Source: Actinoallomurus sp048498315
Lineage (GTDB): Bacteria; Actinomycetota; Actinomycetes; Streptosporangiales; Streptosporangiaceae
Direction of reading: 5' to 3'
Assembly (NCBI GenBank): GCA_048498315.1
Contig: JBEHYF010000001.1
Location: 1-64,000 of the forward strand
DNA: 64,000 nt
Made by a program: the position numbers and the translations under genes. Positions 8,699-18,370 of this stretch are shown piece after piece (positions within the stretch are counted from its first letter, which is position 1; each line of letters opens with the position of its first letter). The notes beneath the pieces are model-generated. The model had not been told where the DNA came from. It did not search any database and saw only the letters and a program-made list of their open reading frames with translations.

Positions 8699-9891
8699 GA
8701 GTCGCGAACCTGCCTTTCGAGCTCGTCGAGGAAGCCGGCCAGCCGGACCAGCCCGGCGTCGTCCGTCGGAGGAGGACCGTACAGCGCCGAGCCGATCAGC
8801 GCTGGATCCCGGCCGGTGTGCGCCGCGATCGCCGCGACGACCTCGGCGGCCATCGCCGGGTCGGACGCCGCGCTCGCGGGCATGCCGAGTCGGCGGGTGA
8901 GGCGTTCGAGCGCGCCCGCGCGCAGCGCCTGCGCGGCCCGGTCGGCCGCCTGCCGGGCGCGGTACAGCCGGGCCCGGCCCTCCACCGCCTCGGCGGAACG
9001 GACGACGACCGGCAGCGCCTCGGCGACGACCGGGCCGAGGCGGCGGGCCCGCCACAGCGCCACGAGCGCCACGGCGATCACGATCTGCAGCACGGCGAGC
9101 TTGACGCCGAACGGGACCAGGCCGGTGAACGACGTGCGCGCCCCGCTGCCGGCCGGCGGCAGGCCGGGCATCAGCCAGACCACACCGGCGCGTTCGGACA
9201 GCAGGTTCATGCCGAGGGCGGCGTCGCCGGCGTCGGTCAGCCGCGCGTTGGTGAGCGGCGCGCCCGAGCCGAGCACGGTCGTGGTGCCGTCGCCCGTCGT
9301 GACCCGTACGAGGTTCGGCTTGCCGAGGCTGAAGTAGCAGCTCGTCGCGTCGGCCGGCGCCGTGTAGAGGGTCGAGCCGGGGAAGGAGACCGCCCCGGCG
9401 GAGACGGCGGCGGGCAGCGCGCAGCCGGGCTGCGGGGTCGCCCAGGACACGCCGGCCGCCTTGACGCCGGGGGCGAGCGCGTCCAGCGCGTCGCCGGTCG
9501 GCTCGATGAGCAGCCGGTCACCGGGCAGCCCGCGCAGGGTGGCGAGATCGTTGGGCACGAGGCGTTCGGACCGCGCGACGACCAGCACCGCGTCGGGGTT
9601 CGCGCGCATGCGGTCGGCCGCGGCGGACACGCTGCGCACCACGGTCACCGGGGTGCCGTGCGCCCGCGTGATGGCCACGAGCGCGCGGGTGCCCTGCTGC
9701 CCGGCCGAGTCGGGGTCGAGGTAGTCGGAGCGGGTGGTCGGGCGCAGCAGCGCCAGCGCGACGCCGACGACCAGCAGCGCGAGCAGCGCGAGCAGCGCGA
9801 GCAGCACGCCGCGGGACCGGCGCCGGCGGCGCGCCGCCACCTGCCCGGCCGTCGCCGGCCCGGCCGCCGGAGGCGCCTCTGCCGCGGTCAT
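8695..9891 (-). CDS. DUF4350-domain membrane protein
   Basis: 398 residues: a short basic cytoplasmic start, one membrane helix (GVLLALLALLALLVVGVALA), an extracytoplasmic DUF4350 domain (about 55-240, with LRPTTRSDYLDPDSAGQQG and the NPDAVLVVARSERL strand), a second helix (VKLAVLQIVIAVALVALW) and a cytoplasmic alpha-helical tail. DUF4350 resembles GATase-like folds and normally sits between DUF4129 and MoxR. Both neighbours overlap it by four bases (ATGA at 9888-9891; TTGA at 8695-8698), giving tight coupling. Function within the MoxR module is not known. Confidence 0.88.
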
Positions 9892-10532
9892 CGGGTGCCT
9901 CCCGTCGCCTGCGGCACCGGCCGTGCCGCGCGCAGCCGGTCGTCGAGCTCGACCATCCGGCGGTAGCCGGCGGCGTCGCCGGTGCGGCCGCCGTACCAGA
10001 CGTCGTCGAAGAGGCGCACGCCGGCGGCGAGCGCCTCGGCGTGGCCGGGCAGCGCCGCCCCGGCCTCGGCGGCCAGCTCGTCGGCGGTGCGCCCGGCGCG
10101 CGGCGGGACGATCGCGCGCTCTTCCAGGTCGCGGGCGATGGCGCGCAGCCGCTCGCGGATGGCCTGCGGCCACTCGCCGGCCGCGGCGTGGCGCTCGGCC
10201 GCGTCCCGGTGGTCGGCGGCGGTGATCCGCGTCTCGGGCAGCAGGGTGCGGCGGGCGGCGGCGTCGCGGCGCAGCCGGCCGATCCGCCACCAGATCGCGG
10301 CGACGACGATGGCGAGCACGACCAGCAGGACGATGAGCCCGACCCAGCCGCCGCCGGTGCCCCCGGTGCCGTTCAGGCCGTTCAGCAGCGCGTGCAGCCA
10401 GTCGCTGATCTTCTGCCAGATGCGGCCGAGGAACGACGGCTCGTCGCGGTGGTAGATGGGCTTGTGCAGCTCGCGGCGGGCGAGCTCGCGGGCCTGGTCG
10501 CGGCCGACCGGGCCGCCGCCGAAGAGGGTCAT
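9888..10532 (-). CDS. DUF4129-domain membrane protein
   Basis: 214 residues. A basic amphipathic region (RDQARELARRELHKPIYHRD) precedes a tryptophan-containing helix, one membrane span (GWVGLIVLLVVLAIVVAAIW) and a cytoplasmic DUF4129 domain with RERLRAIARDLEERAIV and GRTADELAAEAG. This small domain is found in transglutaminase-like and MoxR-linked membrane proteins. Start and stop overlap both neighbours through ATGA, so stoichiometric co-synthesis is expected. Confidence 0.88.
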   Translation of the reverse strand: MTLFGGGPVGRDQARELARRELHKPIYHRDEPSFLGRIWQKISDWLHALLNGLNGTGGTGGGWVGLIVLLVVLAIVVAAIWWRIGRLRRDAAARRTLLPETRITAADHRDAAERHAAAGEWPQAIRERLRAIARDLEERAIVPPRAGRTADELAAEAGAALPGHAEALAAGVRLFDDVWYGGRTGDAAGYRRMVELDDRLRAARPVPQATGGTR

Positions 10533-11773
10533 GGGCGCCCTCCCGGGGGCGGGGGACCGTACCGGTGGCCCGCCGGCGGCACCCCGTACGGCGGGACCGG
10601 CGGGGGCGCCGTCATCAGGGGCCGGCGCGGCATCTGCGGCTGCGGGCCCGATCCGGCGGCGGTGAGCGGGCCGGGCAGCCACGCGGCGAGCGGGTCGCCG
10701 GGCGGCCGGGTGCGCAGCTCGATGTCGAACGCCTCGCGGCGCATGCGCCGGTCGGCGTACAGCAGCACGATGACCCCGGCGTTGAACGGGTTGACCAGGG
10801 TGCCGGCGATGATCCGGCCGACGCCGCCGATGGCGACCACGGCGACCAGCATCCAGCCGCCGGGATTCCGGTCGGTGGCCAAGATGATCTCTTGGGCCAC
10901 GGCGAACGGCACGGGCAGCGCGATGAACTCGACGAACACCGTGACGACGGTGGCCAGCGCCAGCACGCCGAACGTGCGCCACCAGCGCCCGCGGACGATC
11001 TCCGTCGACCGGCGCAGCGCGGCGCGGGCGCCGCGGCGCTCCAGCACGAGGATCGGCGTGGCCGGCGCGAGCCAGACGTAGCAGGCGATCATAAGCGGGA
11101 CGGCGAGCGGCACCCCGAAGATCGCCGTCACCGCCTGCAGGGCGGTGGGTGCGCCGAAGGCGACGGCCGCGATCAACGGCAGCAGCGGGACCGCCATCGC
11201 GAGCAGCACCGCGACCAGTACCAGGGCGGCGGTGCCCAGCAGCCGCCAGAACGCCGGCCGGGCCTCGCGCCACGCCTGCCCGAACGCGGTGCGGTGGCCG
11301 AGCAGCGCGCGCCCGGCGACCGGGGCGAGCAGGCCGGCGAGCAGCAGGACGGCGAAGGCGGTGAGCAGGAGGCCGCCGAGGAAGGTCACGAACGCGGGCC
11401 CGACGGAGCGGATCAGGACGTCCGGCGTGATGTCGGTGCGCGCCTGCCCGCCGAGCAGGCGATACTGCGCCACCGTCACGATCACCTGGACGATCGTGGC
11501 CGGGATCGCGGCGAGGCCGAGGGCGGCGCGCGGGCTGCCCCGGACGTAGGCGACCGCGCCGTCGAGGATCTCCGAGACGCCGAGCGGCCGGAGCGGGATC
11601 TCGGCCGCGAGCCCCGCAGGTTCCGCGGCCGTCGCCGCCGCCGCGGGCGCCTCCGGCGCGCCGGCGGCCTCGGGCGGCCGCTCCGCGGCGACCGCGTCCG
11701 GCTGCGGCGCGGCGGAAGGGGCGTTTGCGGGCAGGTCAGAGCCCGGCGCCGCCCAATCCCCCAGGTCCGTCAT
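10529..11773 (-). CDS. Multi-span membrane protein with proline-rich ends
   Basis: 414 residues. An Ala/Pro-rich first 60 residues are followed by LRPLGVSEILDGAVAYVRGS and five or six hydrophobic spans, the layout of the membrane domain found in glycerophosphodiester phosphodiesterase-like proteins; no phosphodiesterase catalytic domain is present. A segment VLERRGARAALRRSTEIVRG links two spans. The C terminus is proline-rich (PPPVPPYGVPPAGHRYG), echoing the RDD protein at 3765. It is the first gene of the five-gene MoxR operon, with an ATG at 11773 opposite mtnA, so a promoter should lie in the 122-base gap. Confidence 0.8.
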   Translation of the reverse strand: MTDLGDWAAPGSDLPANAPSAAPQPDAVAAERPPEAAGAPEAPAAAATAAEPAGLAAEIPLRPLGVSEILDGAVAYVRGSPRAALGLAAIPATIVQVIVTVAQYRLLGGQARTDITPDVLIRSVGPAFVTFLGGLLLTAFAVLLLAGLLAPVAGRALLGHRTAFGQAWREARPAFWRLLGTAALVLVAVLLAMAVPLLPLIAAVAFGAPTALQAVTAIFGVPLAVPLMIACYVWLAPATPILVLERRGARAALRRSTEIVRGRWWRTFGVLALATVVTVFVEFIALPVPFAVAQEIILATDRNPGGWMLVAVVAIGGVGRIIAGTLVNPFNAGVIVLLYADRRMRREAFDIELRTRPPGDPLAAWLPGPLTAAGSGPQPQMPRRPLMTAPPPVPPYGVPPAGHRYGPPPPGGRP

Positions 11774-11895
11774 TCCAGCTCCCCAGCCGCCGGTTACCCG
11801 GCCAATCCTGCCATGTGGCGGCAGCGCGGGTGATCGACTGGGGTGAGTGGACCGGATCGAGCGAACTGCCAGGGCTTATAGGGCAAAATGGCGAC

Positions 11896-12891
11896 GTGGA
11901 GGTCGTGCGCTGGGTCGAGCCGCCCGAGGGGCCGGCCGTCGCCATGCTCGACCAGACGCGGCTTCCGCATGAGGAGATCACTCTCTACTGCCGCGACGTG
12001 CCGGCGGTGATCGCCGCGATCCGCAACCTCTCCGTGCGCGGCGCGCCCCTGCTGGGCATCGCCGGCGGGTACGCCGTCGCGCTGGCCGCCGCGCTGGGCG
12101 GCGACGTGGCCGCGGCGGCGCGCCACATCGCCGCCGCACGCCCCACCGCAGTGAACCTCGCCCGCGGCGCCCGCCGGGTGCTGCGCGCCCACGAGGAGGG
12201 GCGCTCGGCGCTGGCCGAGGCGCGCGCCATCGCCGCGGAGGAGGCCGAGGCCGCCGCGAGCATGGCCCGCCACGGGCTGCCGCTGGTGCCCGACGGGGCG
12301 CGCATCCTCACGCACTGCAACACGGGCGCGCTCGCCGCGGGCGGCGACGGCACCGCGCTGTCCGTCGTCGTCGCGGCGCATCGCGCCGGACGCCTGAAGA
12401 CGCTGTGGGTCGACGAGACCCGGCCGCTGCTCCAGGGCGCGCGGCTGACCGCCTACGAGGCCGGCAAGCACGGCATCCCGTACCGGCTGCTGGCCGACGG
12501 CGCCGCCGGTTCGCTGTTCGCCGCCGGCGAGGTCGACCTGGTCCTCGTCGGTGCCGACCGCATCACGCGGGACGGAAGCGTGGCGAACAAGGTGGGGACC
12601 TATCCGCTGGCGGTCCTGGCCCGGCACCACGATGTGCCGTTCATCGTGGTCGCGCCGACGAGTACCGTCGATCTCGACATGCGGAACGGAAGCGACATCC
12701 CTATCGAACAACGCGATCCGGTAGAGGTCACCACGATCGCCGGACAACCCGCGGCCCCGGCGGGGAGTCCTGTCTACAATCCGGCGTTCGACGTGACCCC
12801 GGGCGCACTGGTGACGGCCATCGTCACCGAGCGCGGGGTCGTCGCGCCGGTGAACGAAGGTAGCCTGGCTGGACTGGGCGACCGCCCCTGA
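11896..12891 (+). CDS. mtnA: S-methyl-5-thioribose-1-phosphate isomerase
   Basis: About 331 residues of the eIF2B-alpha/MtnA family: LSVRGAPLLGIAGGYA near the substrate pocket, the catalytic cysteine in ILTHCNTGALA and the catalytic aspartate in LVGADRITRDGSVANKVGT. The enzyme converts methylthioribose-1-phosphate to methylthioribulose-1-phosphate in methionine salvage. The GTG at 11896 gives the expected N terminus (EVVRWVEPPEG); upstream codons in the same frame overlap the divergent operon and are unlikely. A TATAGG box at 11877-11882 could be its -10 element. No other methionine-salvage gene is nearby; it is followed by mtrA 20 bases later. Confidence 0.9.
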   Translation: MEVVRWVEPPEGPAVAMLDQTRLPHEEITLYCRDVPAVIAAIRNLSVRGAPLLGIAGGYAVALAAALGGDVAAAARHIAAARPTAVNLARGARRVLRAHEEGRSALAEARAIAAEEAEAAASMARHGLPLVPDGARILTHCNTGALAAGGDGTALSVVVAAHRAGRLKTLWVDETRPLLQGARLTAYEAGKHGIPYRLLADGAAGSLFAAGEVDLVLVGADRITRDGSVANKVGTYPLAVLARHHDVPFIVVAPTSTVDLDMRNGSDIPIEQRDPVEVTTIAGQPAAPAGSPVYNPAFDVTPGALVTAIVTERGVVAPVNEGSLAGLGDRP

Positions 12892-12911
12892 CAACGCGAC
12901 GATGAGGGCTC

Positions 12912-13589
12912 ATGAAGGGACGCGTGCTGGTCGTCGATGACGACCTCGCTCTGGCCGAGATGCTGGGCATCGTGCTCCGCGGCGAGGGCTTCGAGCCGTC
13001 GTTCGTGCACGACGGCGACAAGGCGCTCGGGGCCTTCCGGGAGACCCGGCCCGACCTGGTGCTGCTGGACCTGATGCTGCCGGGCGTCGACGGCATCGAC
13101 GTGTGCCGGCAGATCCGGGCCGAGTCCGGCGTGCCGATCGTGATGCTGACCGCCAAGAGCGACACGGTCGACGTCGTGCTCGGCCTCGAGTCCGGCGCCG
13201 ACGACTACATCGTCAAGCCGTTCAAGCCGAAGGAGCTGGTGGCCCGGGTCCGCGCGCGGCTGCGCCGCACCGACGACCCGACGCCGGAGCTGCTCCAGAT
13301 CGGCGACATCGCGATCGACGTGGCGGGCCACTCGGTGAAGCGGGGCGACAAGCACATCCCGCTCACGCCGCTGGAGTTCGACCTGCTCGTGGCGCTGGCC
13401 CGCAAGCCGCGCCAGGTGTTCACCCGCGAAGTGCTGCTGGAGCAGGTCTGGGGCTACCGCCACGCCGCCGACACCCGGCTGGTCAACGTGCACGTCCAGC
13501 GGCTGCGCGCCAAGATCGAAAAAGATCCGGAGCATCCGGAGATCGTGGTGACCGTGCGCGGGGTCGGCTACAAGGCGGGCCCGGCCTAG
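12912..13589 (+). CDS. mtrA: Response regulator MtrA (OmpR family)
   Basis: 225 residues: receiver domain with VVDDD (Asp9-Asp11), phospho-acceptor Asp53 in LVLLDLMLPG, Lys102 in VKPF, and a C-terminal winged helix (about 130-223) with TPLEFDLLVAL and TRLVNVHVQRLRAKIE. It is the essential cell-envelope and cell-cycle regulator of actinobacteria. It is 33 bases ahead of mtrB, and lpqB overlaps mtrB, the standard mtrA-mtrB-lpqB order. Length and motifs are normal. Confidence 0.96.
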   Translation: MKGRVLVVDDDLALAEMLGIVLRGEGFEPSFVHDGDKALGAFRETRPDLVLLDLMLPGVDGIDVCRQIRAESGVPIVMLTAKSDTVDVVLGLESGADDYIVKPFKPKELVARVRARLRRTDDPTPELLQIGDIAIDVAGHSVKRGDKHIPLTPLEFDLLVALARKPRQVFTREVLLEQVWGYRHAADTRLVNVHVQRLRAKIEKDPEHPEIVVTVRGVGYKAGPA

Positions 13590-13622
13590 CCGGTCCTTCT
13601 CCCTCACTCCCCCGGGCAGATC

Positions 13623-15266
13623 ATGAATGCGTGGAACGCGCCGGCGTCGGCGGTCCGCCGCGGGCTGCGGGTGGTCCGGCGCTCCCTCGGTGCCGTGCTG
13701 GGCACCGCGCACGACCAGTGGCGTCGGTCGCTGCGCGCCCGCGTGGTGACGACGACGCTGCTGGTGTCGGTCGTGGTCGTCGCGGTGCTCGGCGTGTTCC
13801 TGATGCAGCAGATCACCAATGCGATGCTCGCCGCCAAGGAGCGCGCCGCGCTGCTGCAGCTCGACGAGGGCGTCGCCGTCGCCCAGGGCCGGCTGGCCGC
13901 CGGATCGCCCGGCGACTCCGACACCGTCCAGAGCGAGCTCAACGACATCGTCACCACGCTGGCCCACCGCAGCGGGCCGTCCGGCCTGTACGAGGTGATC
14001 CTTCTCGACCACGACGAGCCGGGCACGGTAGGCTTCAGCTCCAACTGGATCAAGCTCAAGAGCGTGCCGGCCCGGCTCATCCGGCAGGTCGAGGCGTCGG
14101 GCGCCAGCACGCCGCACCGCACGTACGGGATGCTCACCTACGACGACGGGTCCACCGAGCCCGGCCTGATCGTCGGCACCAAGCTGAGCCGGTACCAGCT
14201 GTACTACCTGTTCCCGCTCACCCAGGAGCGGCAGAGCCTCACGGTCGTGCAGCAGACCCTCTTCGGCGTCGGCGTCGCGCTGGTCCTGCTGCTGGCCGCC
14301 ATCGCCTCGATCGTCACCCGGCAGGTCGTGATCCCCGTGCGCATGGCCGCGCAGGCCGCGGAGCGGCTGGCCGCCGGGCGCCTTGAGGAGCGCATGAAAG
14401 TGCGCGGGGAAGACGACCTGGCGCGGCTCGCCAGCTCGTTCAACGACATGGCCGCCAACCTCCAGGAGAAGATCGTCCAGCTCGAGGAGCTGTCGCAGGT
14501 GCAGCGGCAGTTCGTGTCGGACGTCTCGCACGAGCTGCGCACCCCGCTGACCACGATCCGCATCGCCGCCGACGTGCTGTACGAGGGGCGCGACGGCTTC
14601 GACCCGCTGGTCGCCCGCTCCGCCGAACTGCTGCAGAGCCAGCTCGAACGCTTCGAGGGGTTGCTCGCCGACCTGCTGGAGATCAGCCGGCACGACGCCG
14701 GGGCCGCCACCCTCGATGTCGAGTCGATCGACGTACGCGAGCTGGTGCTGCGCGCCGTCGGCGACACCGAGGAGCTCGCCGAGCGCAAGGGCAGCAAGAT
14801 CATCCAGCAGCTTCCGGGCGAGGCCACCATGGCCGAGGTCGACCGCCGCCGCGTCGAGCGCATCCTGCGCAACCTGCTCGTCAACGCCATCGAGCACGGC
14901 GAGGGCAAGGACATCGTCGTCACCGTCGCCGCCGACCGCGACGCCGTCGCCTTCGCCGTACGCGACCATGGCTGCGGGCTGCGGCCCGGCGAGGCGCAGA
15001 TGGTCTTCGACCGATTCTGGCGTGCCGACCCCGCCCGCGCCCGCACCACCGGCGGCACCGGCCTGGGCCTGTCCATCTCCATGGAGGACGCCCGGCTGCA
15101 CGGCGGCTGGCTGCAGGCCTGGGGCGAACCCGGCCGCGGCTCGCAGTTCCGCCTGTCGCTGCCACGCGTCGCCGGGGCCGAGCTGCGCGGCTCGCCGCTG
15201 CCCCTCGTACCGCCCGAGATCGAGCTGCAGCGCGCGCCGTACGCCGAGCTGGAGGCGGACGCGTGA
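13623..15266 (+). CDS. mtrB: Sensor histidine kinase MtrB
   Basis: 547 residues. A cytoplasmic N terminus leads into a first membrane span (VVTTTLLVSVVVVAVLGVFL), a ~160-residue extracytoplasmic sensor, a second span (VGVALVLLLAAIASIVT), a HAMP linker, a HisKA domain with phospho-accepting His303 in SDVSHELRTPL, and a GHKL ATPase (N box NLLVNAIEHGE, G1 box VRDHGCGL, G2 GGTGLGLSI). It phosphorylates MtrA. The stop overlaps the GTG of lpqB. Confidence 0.96.
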   Translation: MNAWNAPASAVRRGLRVVRRSLGAVLGTAHDQWRRSLRARVVTTTLLVSVVVVAVLGVFLMQQITNAMLAAKERAALLQLDEGVAVAQGRLAAGSPGDSDTVQSELNDIVTTLAHRSGPSGLYEVILLDHDEPGTVGFSSNWIKLKSVPARLIRQVEASGASTPHRTYGMLTYDDGSTEPGLIVGTKLSRYQLYYLFPLTQERQSLTVVQQTLFGVGVALVLLLAAIASIVTRQVVIPVRMAAQAAERLAAGRLEERMKVRGEDDLARLASSFNDMAANLQEKIVQLEELSQVQRQFVSDVSHELRTPLTTIRIAADVLYEGRDGFDPLVARSAELLQSQLERFEGLLADLLEISRHDAGAATLDVESIDVRELVLRAVGDTEELAERKGSKIIQQLPGEATMAEVDRRRVERILRNLLVNAIEHGEGKDIVVTVAADRDAVAFAVRDHGCGLRPGEAQMVFDRFWRADPARARTTGGTGLGLSISMEDARLHGGWLQAWGEPGRGSQFRLSLPRVAGAELRGSPLPLVPPEIELQRAPYAELEADA

Positions 15267-17005
15267 GACTCCGGTACGCCGTCGCCGCCGCCCTCCTCAT
15301 GGCCGCCGGCGGCTGCGTCGGCGTGCCGTCGGGCGGCCGGGTGGTCAGCGGCAACGCGGGTGGCGCACAGCAGCCGGCCGGCGACCCGTACGTACGGATC
15401 ATCCCGGTGGGTCCGCAGCGCGACGCCGACCCGGTGACCATCGTCCGGGCCTTCCGCACCGCCTCCGCGAGCTTCGACGGGCCGAACGGCGATCACCAGG
15501 TCGCCCGCGAGTATCTCGCCTGCGGCTCGTGCTGGCAGCCGGGCGTCGCGTCCATCGTCTACGACCACATCGACCAGCCGGAGCAGCAGCCGGTGGGCGA
15601 CGGCCAGTCGACGACGATGGTGACGGTGGAGGGCCACCAGCTCGGCCGCATCGGCGCCGACGGGCAGTACATCGCCGACTCGCGGCACTTCAAGGAGCAG
15701 TTCCGGCTCAAGCGCAACGCCCAGCGGCAGTGGCGGATCAGCCAGCTCCCGTCCGAGCTGCTGCTCAGCCGCGACGACGTCGACCGCGCCTTCCGCACCC
15801 TCGACCTGTACTTCTTCGCCCCCGACGCGCAGGTGCTCGTCCCCAACCCGGTGTTCATCCCGCTGGTCAGCCGGCCCTGGCTGGCCTCCCAGCTGGTCAA
15901 GCAGCTCATCGGCGGCCCGACCAACTGGCTCAAGGGCGCAGCCGTCCGGTCGGCGTTCCCCGCCGGCACCCGCCTGCGCGGCCTCGACGTGAACAACGGG
16001 ATCGCCACCGTCGACCTCAGCCGCCAGGCGCGCGCCGGCGACCTGAAGGGCATGTCGATCCAGCTCATGTGGACGCTGCGGCAGCTCCCGGACGTCCGGC
16101 ACATGCGGCTCAGCATCGACGGCAAGGCCGTCGAGGTGCCCGGCGTGAGGGGCACGCTCCAGTCGGTGAGCGACTGGAGCGCCTTCAACCCCGACGGCGA
16201 CGGCACCGAGCAGCCCGCCTACGCCCGCACCGCCGACGGTTTCCTCGCCCGCCTCGACGTCGGCGGCCCCCAGACGCTGCAGCCGAGGCTCCAGGTGAAT
16301 CACCCGGCGATCTCCTACGACCACCGTCAGGTCGCCTCGCTCAATCCCGACGGCGACCAGGTGACCGTCACCGACCTCGCCGGCGGTGTCGACCGCGTCG
16401 TCCTGCACGCCTCGTCGAAGGACGGCCGGTTCACCACGCCGTCGTGGGACACCCGCGGCAACGTCTGGGTCGTGGAGTCCACGGCGCACGGCTCACGCCT
16501 GTGGGTGATCGAGGGCGGCACGAAGGCCGTGCCCGTCGACGGCTGGGTGCTGTCGCAGTACCCGGTGAAGGCGCTGCGCATCGCTCGCGACGGCACCCGC
16601 GCCGCCGCGATCGTGCAGGTCGGCGGCGTGTGGCAGGTCCAGCTCGGCCGCGTCGACCGCGCGCCGTCCGGCGGCCTGCAGGCCGAGGGCTTCATCGCGA
16701 TCAGCTCCGAGCTGCAGAGCGTCACCGATCTGGCCTGGCGGACCGCCGACCAGCTCGCCGTGATCGGCGCCGCGCAGGGCAACCCGTCGCCGCTGCTGTA
16801 TGACGTGCCGGTGAGCGGTGCCGCCATCCAGCCGCTGATCGGGCCCGGCGGCGACATGGAGGCGATCGCCGCCTATCCCGGCGCGCCACTGCTCGTCACC
16901 CAGCACGTGTCCGGCGCCCAGGCCCTCAGCGTCTGCCGGTTCAGCGACCGCCTCGACGAGTGGAGCTGCTTCGCCCGCACCTCCGACCCCGCCTATCCGG
17001 GCTGA
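15263..17005 (+). CDS. lpqB: Lipoprotein LpqB (GerMN domain, MtrAB accessory)
   Basis: 580 residues. The signal peptide ends in a lipobox (LMAAGGC, lipidated Cys18). A GerMN domain follows (about 185-300) with the LVKQLIGGPTNWLKGA segment, then a beta-propeller-like C-terminal half. LpqB modulates MtrB signalling at the outer face of the membrane. The start is a GTG at 15263 overlapping the mtrB stop by four bases, so it is coupled to mtrB. Length is normal for the family. Confidence 0.93.
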   Translation: MRLRYAVAAALLMAAGGCVGVPSGGRVVSGNAGGAQQPAGDPYVRIIPVGPQRDADPVTIVRAFRTASASFDGPNGDHQVAREYLACGSCWQPGVASIVYDHIDQPEQQPVGDGQSTTMVTVEGHQLGRIGADGQYIADSRHFKEQFRLKRNAQRQWRISQLPSELLLSRDDVDRAFRTLDLYFFAPDAQVLVPNPVFIPLVSRPWLASQLVKQLIGGPTNWLKGAAVRSAFPAGTRLRGLDVNNGIATVDLSRQARAGDLKGMSIQLMWTLRQLPDVRHMRLSIDGKAVEVPGVRGTLQSVSDWSAFNPDGDGTEQPAYARTADGFLARLDVGGPQTLQPRLQVNHPAISYDHRQVASLNPDGDQVTVTDLAGGVDRVVLHASSKDGRFTTPSWDTRGNVWVVESTAHGSRLWVIEGGTKAVPVDGWVLSQYPVKALRIARDGTRAAAIVQVGGVWQVQLGRVDRAPSGGLQAEGFIAISSELQSVTDLAWRTADQLAVIGAAQGNPSPLLYDVPVSGAAIQPLIGPGGDMEAIAAYPGAPLLVTQHVSGAQALSVCRFSDRLDEWSCFARTSDPAYPG

Positions 17006-17069
17006 GGGCCGTCCACAGATCGGCGGCAGGGCCTGACGGGGGCGGTCGGGGCCCGGCAGGGTCGATGCC

Positions 17070-17774
17070 ATGTGGCTCGCCGGTGCGGCGCTCGACCTCC
17101 TGCTGCCCCAGCCGTGCGCCGGGTGCGGCGCGGCGGGCGGATCCCCGTGCGCGGCCTGCGCCGCCCGGCTCGCCGGGCCGCCCCGGTGCCGCCCGCCCCG
17201 GCCGGCCCCGCCCGGCCTGCCGCCACCGTGGGCCGTCGCGCCGTACGACGGGGCGGTCCGGCGGCTTATCGTCGCGTACAAGGAGCGCGGCCGCACGGGC
17301 CTGGCCCGCCCGCTCGGCGCCGCCCTCGCCCGTTCGGTGGTCGCGGCCGCGGGCGCGCACGGCCTGTCCGTACCGCTGCTTCTGGTGCCGGTGCCATCCT
17401 CGCGGGCGTCCGTCCGCCGCCGGGGAGAAGACCCGACGCTGCGCCTCGCCCGGGTCGCCGCGCGCACGGCCGTCCGGCTCGGCACGCCCGCACGCTGCCT
17501 GCCCGTGCTCGCGCACCGGCGGCGGGTTGCCGACCAGGCCGGGCTGTCCGCCGCGGAGCGGCTGGCGAACCTGCGGGGCGCGCTGACCGCCCGCCGGATC
17601 CTGCGGCACGCCCGGTTGATCGTCGTGGACGACGTCCTCACCACGGGCGCGACGCTGGCGGAGGCCGCGCGGGCGCTGCGCGCCGCCGGTGCCGAGGTGA
17701 GCGCCGCCGCGGTCGTCGCCGCGACGCCACGGCGTTACGGGCCGGGGAAATCGGTCATGGCGGATCTCGCCTGA
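17070..17774 (+). CDS. ComF-family phosphoribosyltransferase-like protein
   Basis: 234 residues. The N terminus has a four-cysteine zinc site (CAGCGAAGGSPCAAC) and the C terminus a PRPP-binding loop (LIVVDDVLTTGATL), with the RRRGEDPTLRLARVAA segment between. ComF proteins act in DNA uptake in competent bacteria; in actinomycetes the role is unproven. It lies 65 bases after lpqB on the same strand, the usual neighbourhood (lpqB-comF-hpf-secA). The zinc site and PRPP loop are complete. Confidence 0.88.
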   Translation: MWLAGAALDLLLPQPCAGCGAAGGSPCAACAARLAGPPRCRPPRPAPPGLPPPWAVAPYDGAVRRLIVAYKERGRTGLARPLGAALARSVVAAAGAHGLSVPLLLVPVPSSRASVRRRGEDPTLRLARVAARTAVRLGTPARCLPVLAHRRRVADQAGLSAAERLANLRGALTARRILRHARLIVVDDVLTTGATLAEAARALRAAGAEVSAAAVVAATPRRYGPGKSVMADLA

Positions 17775-18043
17775 GCCGCTCGGCCGGGGCGTGTCCCGTA
17801 GCTACTCTGCGTGATCGATTTTCGCCCGTCCGCTTCCGCGCGGCCGGACGGAGCGCCGTCACGTTCGGTGCCTGTGTCTACGCGAATCGCAAAATTTCTG
17901 GATATCTCCGTGGCGGCCCTCCTGAGGATCGCAAGGCCGCGACATGCCGACGGAACGGCGGTACCGCCGCGAGCATCACGGGACAGGGCGGCCCGAAACA
18001 GACCTCGCTCATGACTATCCGTGGTTTTCTCCGGCCGACCCCG

Positions 18044-18072
18044 CTGACATTCGGCGAGTTAGGGGTTAGCGT
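18044..18072 (+). promoter_or_regulatory. Candidate promoter upstream of hpf
   Basis: CTGACA (18044-18049), a 17-base spacer and TAGCGT (18067-18072) fit a sigma-70-type promoter. It would give a long leader of about 350 bases before the hpf start at 18431. The 485 bases between comF and the small frame at 18260 otherwise show no gene on either strand. Confidence 0.35.
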
Positions 18073-18218
18073 TCCTGACATGACACCCGCCCGGGTCCGT
18101 GGTTGCGCCGGGTCCCGACCGGCCCGGCAAGCCGATGCCAGCCGCAGGCGAAACGGCCCACGTAAGGCGACTTCTCGTCGACCGATCACGGTGCGGCTTA
18201 GAGGTAAGTCCTGCCTCG

Positions 18219-18241
18219 CCGGAGGATCAGATGTCCTCCGG
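18219..18241 (+). other. Perfect hairpin in the hpf leader
   Basis: CCGGAGGA (18219-18226) and TCCTCCGG (18234-18241) form an eight-base stem around a seven-base loop. The stem carries ribosome-site-like GGAGGA and its complement, so it could mask a translation signal. No T run follows, so it is not a standard terminator. Confidence 0.4.
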
Positions 18242-18259
18242 ACCGGGAGAAGGGGAGTA

Positions 18260-18370
18260 GTGGCGAGAGCGCTGCGAGACCCTCAGCAGGCGGATGTGGG
18301 GACGAAGACCAGGTCGGCCGGGCGGGTGTTGTCCCCTCAGGGCCCGTATGAGACCACCGGGCCCGGGTAG
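18260..18370 (+). CDS. Possible 36-aa leader peptide before hpf
   Basis: A GTG with AAGGGGAG three to four bases upstream opens 36 codons (ARALRDPQQADVGTKTRSAG, then a Pro/Gly-rich end) and stops at TAG 60 bases before hpf. It lies just after a perfect hairpin. The composition (Arg, Gln, Gly) is not typical of a secreted or membrane peptide. I do not recognise it; it may be a chance frame. Confidence 0.25.
   Translation: MARALRDPQQADVGTKTRSAGRVLSPQGPYETTGPG

Noticed and set aside
18190..18260. A known riboswitch (for example ydaO/c-di-AMP) before hpf
   Set aside because: Only a single hairpin is seen; the conserved core bases of the class are not present.
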